From: Marasmius tenuissimus
Lineage: Eukaryota; Basidiomycota; Agaricomycetes; Agaricales; Marasmiaceae
Assembly (NCBI GenBank): GCA_029532415.1
Contig: JAQOTA010000034.1
Span: forward strand, 310,001 to 374,000
Direction of reading: 5' to 3'
DNA length: 64,000 nt
Under the pieces are notes generated by a model. It saw nothing but the letters and a program-made list of their open reading frames with translations, had not been told where the DNA came from and searched no databases. The position numbers were made by a program, and so were the translations under genes. This document shows positions 23,931-34,903 of this stretch, piece by piece. The first letter of the stretch is position 1. Each line of letters starts with the position of its first letter.

Positions 23931-24253
23931 CTATACTATGACCACACTGCCAGCTCCTTCGTCTACCGTCTTTGTACCGTCTATTCTATTCAATTCTTCA
24001 CAACACGTCGATAGGGCACCCTTTTAGCGCCTCAGATAAAACCTCATACCTCTTCTGTTCGATTTCAGTCCCAATATGGGTCTTCGTTTCAGAGGACAAG
24101 CTGCAGATATTTCCACTGAGATACAATCTAAGTTCAAGCCCACAAAGCCCATGTATCACAAACGCGAGGTCATCTAGCCCAATTTACACCTTTTTCTCCC
24201 ACCTAAGCACTTCCGGTCAATCTCCGCACATATCGTCACGGGAAATCGAGCAC
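23931..24253. other. Spacer between convergent genes
   Basis: 3' flanks of the NACHT block and of the carrier gene; nothing else recognised. Confidence 0.5.
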
Positions 24254-25545
24254 TCACAGATCCTGGAACATCTTCCAAAGCACCGAAAACATTAACCCTT
24301 GCAATCCGTTCGCAAGAATCCTCGTCTTCAACCCTCTTCCGAGCAATCCTCTGACACCGTCTTGACGTATGACCGCCTTTGCTGCATTCCAGTAGCTTAT
24401 CCGAACATGGTTGACTTGCCTGTACGTCTTGAGGACTCGGAGAGAATTTGATACAGTGTCTGAAACGACCGAGGCGACGAAACCGATCAAAGCCCGTCTC
24501 AAGAGCTTCTGATAAAGGGTTTCGTCTTGCGGGAGGTGTTCGTCTAGGTAATTGTAGGTGCTGAACCACTGCGAACGTGTGTCAGGCGACTGGCGTGTGA
24601 GAGCATGGAAGCGAACGTGAACGTACAGGGTAATACCCCACGAATGTAGCGGCAGCTGTTCCCAATGCACCATACCAGAGAGTACCGATCCCATAGCGTT
24701 GAATCTGAATTACATGGTCAAGTGAACAGGATTCCGCGGACAGGTGAAATGAAACGTACACGCGTCTTGAGTATGGTTAAGCCCTGTCTCCCCTGCGTCT
24801 GCATTGTTGTCTTCAACGTATCAATTGGAGTCAGGATCATTCTGAATCCAGCCGCTGCGATGGCACTAAACACCGTCTTCGCAGGTGTTGGGAGATTCTT
24901 CATGTACGAATTCGAGTCAAGCAATGCCAGAATACCGACGTTCGCTGCGGTATCCCCGAAGCGCGACACTGGGCCTTGAATGAGAGCTGGTCCAAGTCCG
25001 CTGTAGTAGCGTTTGTAGCCTCCATCGTGGTAGAGTGTTCGGATGGCTTGAGTCATGCTCGTTCCATAGCGGTATTGGTAGTTCATGACGGTACGAAGAG
25101 GCATTAGCGTCAAGACCTGGAGGACCATAGCTATAGATAGCTTAAGGCTCTATCAAGGCAGGTTAAGCTAGGAGTACGCACCAGCAGCGCCGCTCAACCC
25201 TCCACCCAAAGCAGCTTTCAACGCTTTCTTGTAATCAAACTGGCAATCCCATCGCGTGGATTAGTACAAGTTCTGTAGACTCGATTCAAGTCGAGAACTG
25301 ACTTCCAAATCATCCGCCTCTATAAATCCCTTTATGAGCAGCACGAGCAGGACCAGCGCTACCGCTGCACAAATTACGTAGAACGCTATCTCTCCGGGCC
25401 CACGTTTTGTATCCGGAGCAGCTTCTGGGACGTTCTCCTCGTCGTCTTCCGGGTGTGTGTAACTTTGATTTGCCTCTGCATTTGCAAGCAGGGCAGCTCG
25501 TTCGCCTATGGGGGAAGAGACCTTGACTTGAGGTGGGTCGGACAT
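24254..25545 (-). CDS. Mitochondrial carrier-family (SLC25-type) transporter
   Basis: Membrane transporter of the mitochondrial carrier superfamily. Exon 1 (25545 back to ~25300) gives a soluble leader and a hydrophobic helix (FYVICAAVALVLLVLLIKGF), unusual for classical carriers but typical of a conserved fungal subgroup. A short exon then reads FDYKKALKAALGGGLSGAAA. The carrier repeats follow: VLQVLTLMPLRTVMNYQYR, YYSGLGPALIQGPVSRFGD and RMILTPIDTLKTTMQTQG, which carries the P-x-D-x-(L)-K-type carrier signature. After more introns: YNYLDEHLPQDETLYQKLL, SDTVSNSLRVLKTYRQ, and GRGLKTRILANGLQG to the stop at 24254. The substrate is unknown. It is divergently transcribed from MTO1 across 254 bp, which may coordinate two organelle-related genes. 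Confidence 0.87.
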
Positions 25546-25799
25546 GGTCGTTCAAATGAAGAACGTTGGCTGCTGACTGAGCAAAACCGTGTCCCACCAG
25601 ATTCTCCGCGGAGCAAAGCTCACCTCGGCTACGGTCCGAGTCCCCCGAGCGGGCCGCAGACATCGCTGGGTGAAACGCGCCTTTTCTCTCGCCAGCTTCA
25701 ACGCGACCAGTCACCACGACGAGGAGTTCCTTTCGAATTTGCCATCTACCGCCGAAAAACTGCCTCTATCAACCTTTTGCGGTGTCACGTCAACTTTGT
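25546..25799. promoter_or_regulatory. Short divergent promoter (carrier / MTO1)
   Basis: 254 bp between the ATG of the minus-strand carrier and the ATG of plus-strand MTO1. No TATA box stands out. A shared bidirectional promoter is inferred from spacing alone. Confidence 0.5.
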
Positions 25800-28786
25800 A
25801 TGCTTTCCCGCGGTTCTGCGCAACGACTTTGGCCTTTTCTACGATGTCGCCGAAATTTTTCGTCCGTCATCGAGAATAAAAATTATGACGGTGAGTAGAG
25901 TAGTCCTCGCCATTTCGGATATTATCTCAATCATCTTTCTTTGAATAGTGTGCATAATTGGAGGAGGCCATGCTGGATGCGAGGCAGCGGCTGGGGCAGC
26001 ACGAACTGGAGCCCGGACGCTTCTTTTGACCCAGAAGTTGGACACTATTGGAGAGCTGTCTTGCAATCCGTCGATAGGTGGCGTCGGGAAGGGGACTTTG
26101 GTCAGGGAGATAGATGCTCTCGATGGACTCATGGGACGTGTATCTGGTGCGTGAACCCATCCATGACTCAATTCGTTCGTTATTGACAGCCTTCGCAGAT
26201 AAAGCTGGAATTCAATTTCACATACTAAACAGGTCCAAGGGTGCTGCAGTGTGGGTGGGTGCGCTTTTCAGAACACGTACGCTTTGGGTCTAACAGAACC
26301 TTGCTCCCCAGGGACCCCGTGCGCAGATAGACAGAAAGTTATACAAGAGACATATGCAGGCGGCCCTTTCAGAATGTACCCACCTCGACATATACGCTGG
26401 AAGCGTATTTGATCTAGTCTTTGACCACGCTTCCAACGCCCCCAGTACATGGGGGAAAATTGCAGGAGTTCGCTTAGGTGTGTGCAGGAACCCTCTTTTC
26501 AGCGTTCGCTCCTCACTCAGTTCTTCCTGCATCCAGACTCAGGAGAAATCTTCAATTGTTCGCAAGTAGTAATTTGCACAGGAACCTTCTTGTCGGGAGA
26601 GATACACATCGGTATGCTCATGTAACGATGCTATCCGCGTTGCCCAACCTCAGCCGAGTCCTTTCGCAGGTTTGAAAACGTTTCCAGCCGGTCGAATCAA
26701 TGAGGCGCCATCTGTCGGCCTCTCCGCGTCCCTCAAAAGTGCAGGATTCAAACTCGGTCGCCTCCAAACGGGTACCCCAGCACGATTAGACGGGAAAACC
26801 ATCAACTTTACCAGCCTCCCAAAGCAACTTGGCGACCAGGTCCCTTCGCCCTTCAGTTTTTTGAACCGTGAAGTCGACAATGCGGTTAGTCGTTGTGTAT
26901 GGCCCCAAAACCCTTCCTGATGCTCACCATTCCAGCATGAAAGGCCAATCAAATCGATTGCTTCCAGACCCATACGACCCCAGCTACACATCAGATCGTG
27001 AAGGATAACATACATAATTCGGTTCACATCCAGGAGACGAAGAAAGGTGTGTGTTGTTCCTGCTCTACTCATCTCCATTGATTGACGTATACCAAAAACA
27101 CCCTTTAGGCCCTCGATACTGTCCCTCGTTAGAAGCCAAAATCCTCCGGTTCGGTCACCGAGACAGCCATAACGTTTGGCTCGAGCCCGAAGGTTATGAT
27201 TCTGGTCCGTATCTCCATGCTCTCGGTTTGACTCTGGATCCCAACGGACGACTCCTTGACCCCAGACGTTATCTATCCGAATGGCATCTCGTGCAGCTTG
27301 CCCGAAGAGATTCAAGAACCTATGATGCGAACGATACCTGGTCTCGAGAACGTGAAGATGGTTCGGCCTGCATATGGAGTGGAATACGATCACATAGATG
27401 CGAGGGAGCTACGGCGTAAGTTCTTTAACGAGCTCTAGTGGCTTAGGGATATCTGAAGTACGGTTGTCTAGCTACGTTGGAGACGAAGCGGATTGAGGTT
27501 AGTTTTGGCGAGGATTCGAGCTCCTTTTCTTTTCTTTACTGAGTTTTTGTCCCTTGGATTAGGGGCTTTTCCTCGCTGGGCAGATCAATGGTGTGTTGGC
27601 TTGATTGTGGCTTGGATATTGCGATTGACATCGATTTGTCTCAAGGAACAACCGGATACGAGGAAGCAGGGGCACAAGGCATTGTTGCAGGGATCAACGC
27701 AGGTCTTGCTGCACAAGGCCGACCTCCGTTCGTCTTGACGAGAGCTGATGGGTACACCGGAGTGATGATTGACGATCTCATCGTTAAAGGGACAGAGGAG
27801 CCGTGTACGTGGTGCTACGCCTACTCGCCTTTCCGAAGACACTGCTGACATCCACTTGTCAGACCGCATGTTCACTTCAAGATCGGAATATAGGATGACG
27901 TTGAGAAGCGACAATGCTGATTTGAGGTTGACTGAGAAGGGTGGGTTGAGGTCGGATTTCGTTTGGTACGATGCGTTGCTGACTTGTGCATGGCTTTATA
28001 GGGCGAGGCGCCGGGGTCGTGTCTGACCATCGATGGGCTGTCTTCAAAGACACACGGGCAGCTCTCACTCGTGGCGCAGAGCTGTTGAAGTCAGTCCAAT
28101 TGTCGCCTCAGGTTCGTCACTGAGCTTCTTTCTTTTGCGTTCGGGCTCTCTTGACAACTTTTTATCCAGCAATGGGCCCAGCTTGACCATCATGTCCCAC
28201 ACGATGGCATTCGTCGCAGGTTCGCTCCCAAATCTCAGGTTCTAACATTGCCCCTTCAACTGACTTCGACTCGATAGTGCCTTCGAGATGCTGCGCTACC
28301 CGAACATCAAGGCTGTCGACATGAGAAATCTGATCCCAGAGCTTGTAGAGATAGACGATAGAAATCTCGCTCGGATTGACGTTGACGGCACGTGCACTTC
28401 CTCACTCTAACGTGAAAACAAACTCAAAGGTTTTGGAATCCAGGCCGGTATAACTCCCAGCTCTTCCGTCAAGAAGCCGACCTGCGATACTTTATGGAGG
28501 ACGAGTCGCTCGAACTAGATCCCCAGATGGATTACCATACTGTGGAGGGTCTGAGCTCGGAAGTTAAAGAACGCTTGTTTAGGGTTCGACCGACGACTAT
28601 CGTGAGTTTTGATTTCGCTTTCGTTTGCGAGGGCGTCATGTCTGACCGGGATTTTGATCGTAGGGTGCCGCGAAGCGCATGGAGGGAATGACACCTACCT
28701 CTGTTGTTAATTTGTTGCGCCACGCCAAACGGACCCATGCGAGATGGAAGAGGGAGTCGCTAGCCAAAGAGGTGATGGCTGCTTGA
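25800..28786 (+). CDS. MTO1: Mitochondrial tRNA U34 modification protein MTO1 (MnmG/GidA family)
   Basis: FAD-dependent subunit of the enzyme that, with MSS1/MnmE, places carboxymethylaminomethyl-type groups on U34 of mitochondrial tRNAs. Exon 1 (25800-25890) encodes a clear mitochondrial presequence: [18 protein letters not shown], with several Arg and no acids. Splicing to exon 2 at 25949 gives [17 protein letters not shown], the FAD-binding GxGxxG-type motif. Then [68 protein letters not shown] and [16 protein letters not shown] segments follow in about ten small exons. The C-terminal tRNA-binding helical domain reads [28 protein letters not shown] and [13 protein letters not shown], ending at 28786. 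The start at 25800 was chosen because it alone gives the targeting peptide in frame. Confidence 0.93.
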
Positions 28787-29184
28787 GCTCACCGAGGCAT
28801 ATGTTGTACGTATACCGCGGGTGATGAAAGCCTTTACCTGATCTGCCAAAGTATGAGTGTTGCGAGCCCGCTTGCTTTGTCACTGCGAATTTCCCACGCC
28901 ACGAGTCTTTAAACCTTTTGAGTACCATCGTTGGGCAGACAACCTCGAGCGACCGATGAGCTCACCCAAAGCCTTGATTTTGTATCGTAGTCTGTCTTCC
29001 GAGATTGAGGCAGGCGGGGGAAAGTGTAGGAGATGTCAAACTTTCCAGACACTCACCAGGACGTTCTGAACTGCGACGAGATGGGAATGTTCATTCGAGT
29101 TTTCTGCAATACAGCCGCGGAGTTACAACGTATCCACTCAAGTACAACTGTTTCTTCTCCTTCTCTTTCATTTTCAACTTCAAG
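28787..29184. other. Spacer between convergent genes
   Basis: 3' flanks of MTO1 and the small secreted protein gene. No other feature supported. Confidence 0.5.
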
Positions 29185-29518
29185 TCAACGTTCGGGGTAG
29201 TCGCACCCAACGCAGCCCGCCTCTACGCAGTAGCATGTAAAGGCTGGAGAACAACCCCGTACTCGACACTGCAAGAGACCGATCGGACGCTTCTCTTCTC
29301 GAACCACGCTGCATAACACATACCGGGGCTGCAATCACACAATTACATTCAGCCTCGGCGGGGCATAAGGAGGCGTCGTGCTCGTTGACGCCACAGTTGG
29401 TGGCACGCTTTTGAATCCCCATGATGATGGCGGGAGATTGAGGAATTGGATCTGGTAGGGCTGATACGACCAGGCCTAGAGTGAGGACAGCAGTGAGAAG
29501 GGTAGCTGGAAGTTGCAT
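29185..29518 (-). CDS. Small secreted cysteine-rich protein with Kex2-type site
   Basis: Two exons, 29518-29324 and 29268-29185, separated by a 55-nt GT-AG intron (GTATGT...TGCAG), give 92 aa. The N-terminus is a signal peptide (MQLPATLLTAVLTLGLVVSA). A short pro-segment ends in IQKR, a Lys-Arg dibasic site of the kind cut by Kex2. The mature part (about 54 aa) would carry 10 cysteines: N-C-G, L-C-P, E-C-N-C, P-C-R, G-C-S, T-C-Y-C, G-C-V-G-C. This is enough for five disulfides. Reading through the intron would add only two cysteines and a long hydrophilic tail, so the spliced form is much more convincing. I do not recognise the family; it could be an effector-like or antimicrobial peptide, or a pheromone-unrelated secreted factor. 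A TATATAAA box lies ~62 nt upstream. Confidence 0.78.
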
Positions 29519-29579
29519 AATAGGGATGGGTTTGCAATATTGAGGTGATGCGATGGAGTTGACCGACTCCGTTCAACCA

Positions 29580-29587
29580 TTTATATA
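29580..29587 (-). promoter_or_regulatory. TATA box of the secreted peptide gene
   Basis: TATATAAA on the minus strand, about 62 nt upstream of the ATG at 29518; well placed for a strongly expressed small secreted protein gene. Confidence 0.55.
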
Positions 29588-30380
29588 CTCGAGTAGGCAT
29601 AAGAGCCGTATCCTATATGCACCGATGACATGGTCATGTGACTCACAAGTTACTCATGCCACGCCCACAGCTGTGAGGACCAAGAGGCTCACGGTGGAGT
29701 ATTCGAACGCTAAATCGATGAGCATTGAGAACTTGCGAAGTTCAAAGATGGTAGGAATCTCGCCATGTTACTCGATCTGGGCGAAGCTATGTAGAATCGG
29801 GAGGTCCTAAGAAGACCAAGAACATGATCGTGCTCTCATCGAGTTAGTACGTACAAACTCACAATCAGTTGGTGCCAGGTAATGATGAACAACAGCAATC
29901 GGGAGCCCAAGAAAACCGACATAGGAGAGCTGTCATTGAGCTTGAAACGCGAACCTACTCCGGACGACAGTATTCATGACGACGGTCTCTCCTGCCCTAG
30001 ATGAGGCAGGCTCGGCTGAGACCGAGAATGAATCAGAGGGTCTGGTGACCAACTGGATGATCTTCTGGGGTATAGTCAACGCCACTAAGCCCAACGATTC
30101 ACGAAGCAAACACAATTTGGACCAACCTGGACAATGTGATTGTACCAGGAAGACTATGAGAATTGAATTCCCTTTAGCACCGCTAGTGGGTGATTTGGAC
30201 TAAACAAGACAGTAGCTAACATTGATATCTGGTCGTCGCGCCCCGGCAAAGTATATTAAGTGAGAGAGAGAGGACAACGTAGTGCATATCAAAACACCTC
30301 CTATATGTTGTCACCCCTGCAAAACCAACATAGTTCGGAGCACAATAAGAGAGGGTAAAAACCAGGCAGCATAAGACAAA
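29588..30380. other. Intergenic spacer
   Basis: Upstream of the secreted peptide gene and 3' of the kinase-like locus. No gene supported. Confidence 0.45.
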
Positions 30381-31646
30381 TTAATGAGCTGCGGTCGTGT
30401 TCGAGCCAACGCCGCCAACGGGTCCGAAATATGGAAATTCGATCTTGTCGACCGGTGGCCCGTGACTCCCAATATTTGGCAGCCATTCCTCCAAAATCCA
30501 TCCGAGTTGTTGAATAGCGACTTCCATTGTCGGCCGTGCCTCCTGTATCCAGAGGGAAAAGCGACACGCCATCGACATTGGTCTTGCCGTAGTCATGAGT
30601 ACGCTCAATGACCTGACAACTCGGCCAACTCCCCAAATGTCAGCTATATATGGATCGTATGGTTGGGCAGCTGAGGGGTCGGTGTGCCATAATTAAACCT
30701 CAGGCGCTACAAGTCCGTGTGTGCCCGACGCGCCCCTCACCAGGGGTTTCGAGATTCGCATAGCGTTTCCAAGATCGAGGAGGATGAGGGCTTTCTGGGT
30801 CCGATCGACTGCAACATTGGCGGCTTTGATATCGAGATGTGCGATATGGTGAGAATGGAGAAACAAGACGGCCTCGCAAAGTTCCAGGCACATGTGAATG
30901 ATACCTTCATCTGTGCCAGGGTAGAAATAGGGAGCACCGTAGTCCTGCGTGACGAGGATAAATAAGTCGGACTCTCCCAGTTGATGGATTGGGTAGAGGG
31001 CCGTGGCGATATGATGTTCGCTGGGGTTATGAGGTTCCAAAGCTTCATAAATTGACCGCTCATGCTCCAGTATCATCTTGAGGAACGCTTTCGGACCAGA
31101 GGCGGCTAGAGTACATACCGCCACATAACCCTGGCAGCCTAGGTTAGAAACGAAGATTCAACGCACTTGTGAGTCGAACATCACGCGATTGACCAATTGT
31201 TTTTCGCGAAGGTACGTGATGACTTCCTTGGTCCGATATAGATGCTCCGGTGCGTCTTCGGACAAAGAACAGGCCAGCATATCTGCGATCGTGGGTGGCT
31301 CGTCGATGACAACGCTAATCATAGAGCAATAGTCGAATTTGACCGGACAGAGTTGTTCGTAGGACATATATAGATCAGCATTGTCAATCAACCACGAGAA
31401 TTGTGAAGGAAGCTGGGAAAGTTGAGAAGCTGGAATAGGACTGTGAAGCAACGCATAATACAGGTCGTCGGGTTGGTAACCTTCAAGGGTGTCTTGGGTG
31501 GTCGGATGAGATTTAATATATTCAAAGATGTCACTGAAGGTCCCGTCGTACAGGTCTTGGAGAGGGACAGACAGGGTAGTCCTCCGTAAGACAGAAACGC
31601 ATATCGACTTCAACGACAAGTCGGAGGGAGAAATCCCAGGGGACAT
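30381..31646 (-). pseudogene. Protein-kinase-like gene with in-frame stop
   Basis: Exon 1 (31646 to ~31168) holds DLYDGTFSDIFEYIKSH and ends VNRVMFDSQ; splicing to ~31123 continues GYVAVCTLAASGPKAFLKM. The fold is kinase-like: catalytic loop HIAHLDIKAANVAVD (Asp and Lys present, HRD replaced by HLD), DFG replaced by LDLGN, then GTHGLVAPEV. Directly after APEV comes an in-frame TAA (~30695), and the same frame goes on as a convincing kinase C-lobe: YDPYIADIWGVGRVVRSL, EARPTMEVAIQQL, to the stop at 30381. A GT...AG pair around the TAA is only 28 nt and would break the frame. No Gly-rich loop is obvious. So it is either a recently broken kinase-like gene or one with unusual splicing. Role unknown. 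Confidence 0.6.
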
Positions 31647-32074
31647 GGTTGTGGAAAAGGGTCAAGTTCATGAACCGAGTCATGTTCGGGTTTTTGATTC
31701 GCCATCTTATCTCTGGTCTTATCTTTCGAGAGATAAAACGCCAACGCCGGTCCGTGGTGGAAAATTCATTGCCGGGCTCTTTGTGTATTTACGTCTCTCT
31801 GAGTCTCTCTGTCTTTCATATTCTCCCTTCTCATGACGAACCGGCGGGGGCGATTCCTGTAGTTTACAGTTATTTACCTGAGTTACTTCACGTAGCGTAG
31901 TCGGCCAATTTTATTTGTTTTCTTGTTTTCTTTGGATTCGTGTCCGAACCCGAGCTCGTAAGTAGATGTGTCGGGTTGACAAGCTGGCAATTAATTATAA
32001 TGAAGGAAAGCTAATAGAGATGAAGGACGAACAAGATTATTGCAAGTAAAATCCAACTATCTCTACAAAGTAAC
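31647..32074. other. Intergenic spacer
   Basis: AT-rich region upstream of the kinase-like locus; nothing further recognised. Confidence 0.45.
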
Positions 32075-33010
32075 CTAGACGCCCCTTGACGAGGACCCTT
32101 TAGGAACACGGAATAACCAGTATAAAACAAAAGCCCCAACAAAGTTGAAAGTAATAAAGGCCCACATGATACTAAAATTCCGCCATCGCAAATGATAGTG
32201 AGAGCCCACAATGCTCAGGGATAGGTTTGTATCATAGTCTGGACAATATCGACAAAAGGAAGTCGCGTCTGGATTCGCCAGCATACCTTTAGCGAAAGAT
32301 ATGAAGCTGGCGAGGTATTGCCCGCAGGTTTGACCCATGGGTGGGTTGACTATTGAGATTTCGTTGTCCGCACAAACGACTCCAGTATTCGCCAATGCCG
32401 TGGACATGATCCCATCGATCAAGTAGGTGAAGGGTGGGACGCGATACATGAATATCCAAAATCCGGAGAGATTCTGGGGCGGAACGATGACACTAGATAG
32501 ATGAGCAAGTCAATATACGACCCGTTTTCCGCGGCATAAAACCCAAGACGTACCCGCAAAACAAAAGGAGGAGCGCAAACAGAGTATTCGCAATGTTTCC
32601 AGCAGTCTCCGCGATGTGCATTCCTGCGATGACCATATGTGCAAAGGTCGAACCGAAGAGCATGAATGTGAGGAGAAACAGCCACATTAGGCCTCCACGC
32701 TCAGTGACTGAATGAATCGGTTGGTTCGGCATTCCGATGCAGACCAATGGGATAGTACCAGCAAACGAAGACCAGTATACTGGCGAAAGCGTTTTAAGGT
32801 ATTTCGGCGAGTATATTTGCGAACATGAAGGCTTTCCAGGAGTAGGTCTTCGATGAGCGTTCGCGGCTTTCGTAGAGCGCACGTTGGAGGACAAAGTGAG
32901 GCATTATCTGGTTCACAAGGGGTTTGAAGAGTGTCGTGAGCATGAAAATTGAGACATTGGCTTTGTAGAAGGAGAAACCGATGAAGAGTGCCTGATAACG
33001 AGAACTGCGA
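32075..33010 (-). pseudogene. Relic of PDR-type (ABC-G) transporter, C-terminal end only
   Basis: The remnant of the second membrane domain of a pleiotropic drug resistance pump. Reading leftward from ~33005: [37 protein letters not shown] and [10 protein letters not shown] followed at once by TAA, where family members have EIPWN. After a further in-frame stop and a frameshift near 32700 the text resumes as ERGGLMWLFLLTFMLFGS, FAHMVIAGMHIAET and TLFALLLLFCG. An intron joins this to VPPQNLSGFWIFMYRVPPF and YLIDGIMSTALA, ending SIMWAFITFNFVGAF at 32075. Both ATP-binding domains and the first membrane domain are missing from the window. Full-length PDR proteins are ~1,400-1,500 aa, so this is a dead fragment. 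Confidence 0.82.
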
Positions 33011-34903
33011 TAAGCGAATTATCCTCTCTACCAGATCGACTATGTGACTCATTCATCCGGCTCACTGAGGGGAGATGGAATCCGATGATCCTCGAAAGCC
33101 ACGGGGCCAGAGAATCTAAGCGGCGGAAACACGGGAAAGTGAAAGGTGGACTGGGTATGGTTCGGTCTTAAGACGATTCATTAGTCCCAGTAGTCGGTAT
33201 CAACTTAAGCTCACGCTCAGCCTGAAGCAGATTTCGGTATCACTCACAGACCATGCAGTAAGTCAATCAGAATTCCTTGGGTGCCGCGCTGTATGATGTC
33301 CTATAGCTCCTGAGGCCTGAGGTCTGAAGCTTGAAGTGCTACGAAGTTGAATAAGGTTCGTAACGACATCCTCCGTCCATCAAGTGCACAGGCCATTTGT
33401 TGTATTCGGGTCTGGCGAGAGAAACCGGGTCTAGAAACGACCAGTAAAGCAATGTGAGCACTCACCGACAGGATCAGAGGGAAGACGCAGTTAAAAGACC
33501 TCGTCTCCAAAATTCAAGCCTCACAGGTTTCCACTTCGTTCAATGAATTCGACACGTAAGTTTTCATCTTGAGGTCGAGAGCAAGACAGAGTTACACGTG
33601 GATTCTGTGGAAGAGAGAGGAAGCCATGCTGGCTAGTTGACTTTGAATTGTCGACTCGTAGGCGTTGGTGTGGGAGACAACTCCAAGTCAACAAGCGCCC
33701 ACCGGCAATCTTTTCCTCAGACCATCATGATCACTGCACGATATATACGATGACCACACACAAATCTCCAGTGCATTCTTTTCACTACTATCAACAGACA
33801 CAAATTCCTCTATTCACCTTCGAATACACCAAAATACCCCTGAAATTTCACCCTCATAACGCAAATACAATCCATAAGAACCTGACCATAACGCGGCGGA
33901 ACGGGGTGCCAGGTGGAGAATGAGAGGCTGCGGTTACGAGGCTTTGGAGGAGCAATGCCAAAGGGCACGTATGCCAATGCCTTGCACCTCGACTGTTCTG
34001 ATATACAAGAAATTGTAGCTAGGGAGGTGAACGGCACAGCGAAGGCCGCGTAGTGGGTACTTGTCGATAGGCCTGTCAAGAGCATTCCAAGCTTACATGC
34101 ATGCTCGATATTCTCTACGTTGGGATGCCCAGAGATGCGCGAATATATGCCACGAGGTACACTCGTCGCGCGGGCGAGGTTTTTGACCCACTTCAACGAT
34201 CCCTCTTCCTGCTCGTTCCATCGAGGTCTGTTGGATTTGCTCTATATATCAACGTAGTTGAAGCCCGCTCGACGAACTCGAGTTCATTTATGATCCATCC
34301 GAGGATCAGAGGATTTCGTTCTACCACTAAGCCCCCGTTTACATTACGCGAATTTCGGTTGGATCACCCTCAGCGGCTCCAGCTGAAGACGCCCTTCAGT
34401 GTCCCATGACGCGGCGCTGAGCGCTACGTCAAAACCCAGATCTCTACTTTCGCTAAAGCACCGTCCCTCCCCCCTTCAGCCCCAATTCTGTTGGCGGTAC
34501 GTCTGTGCCCAAAGTGTAATAACTCTCCTACGATCCATTCCAACGGCTAATTATGTGGACGGAAGTACGCCATCAACGCACAATTCCGAAGGAGGATGGA
34601 TGAAGGACATTATGTAGTTCCCGCTCCCGCTTGCGGCTTGACTTGGCCACACGCCCATCAGTCGAAGCGCTGGTGGTGTGTGAATGCAAGGAAATCGCAT
34701 GCTTTCCACAGCTTCGCCTTAGCACCTTCACTACTATCACGACCACCCGCGTCGTTCCCCTTTCTACTCGCTATATCGAACGACCCTCTGCATCCCTGCA
34801 CCTCTCTGTCCGCGGTATCTGCTCAAACGACCGCCTAACAACCAATCGACAATAGCAGCCCCTACCTACCAGATTCGACAACGGTGTTGAACGTAAAACG
34901 GCC
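33011..34903. other. Gene-poor spacer with relic sequence near 33300-33570
   Basis: No complete gene supported. The stretch 33338-33570 is similar to 41390-41770 in the same orientation (shared blocks around AAACGACCAGTA-AGCAATGTG and CGTTCAATGAATTC). An open minus-strand stretch at 33810-34196 (GIYSRISGHPNVENIEHAC) looks coding-like but could not be assigned. Confidence 0.4.

Noticed and set aside
33810..34196. 128-codon minus-strand frame
   Set aside because: Some coding-like text but no recognisable motif, no convincing splice partners and no clear start; mentioned only in the spacer entry.
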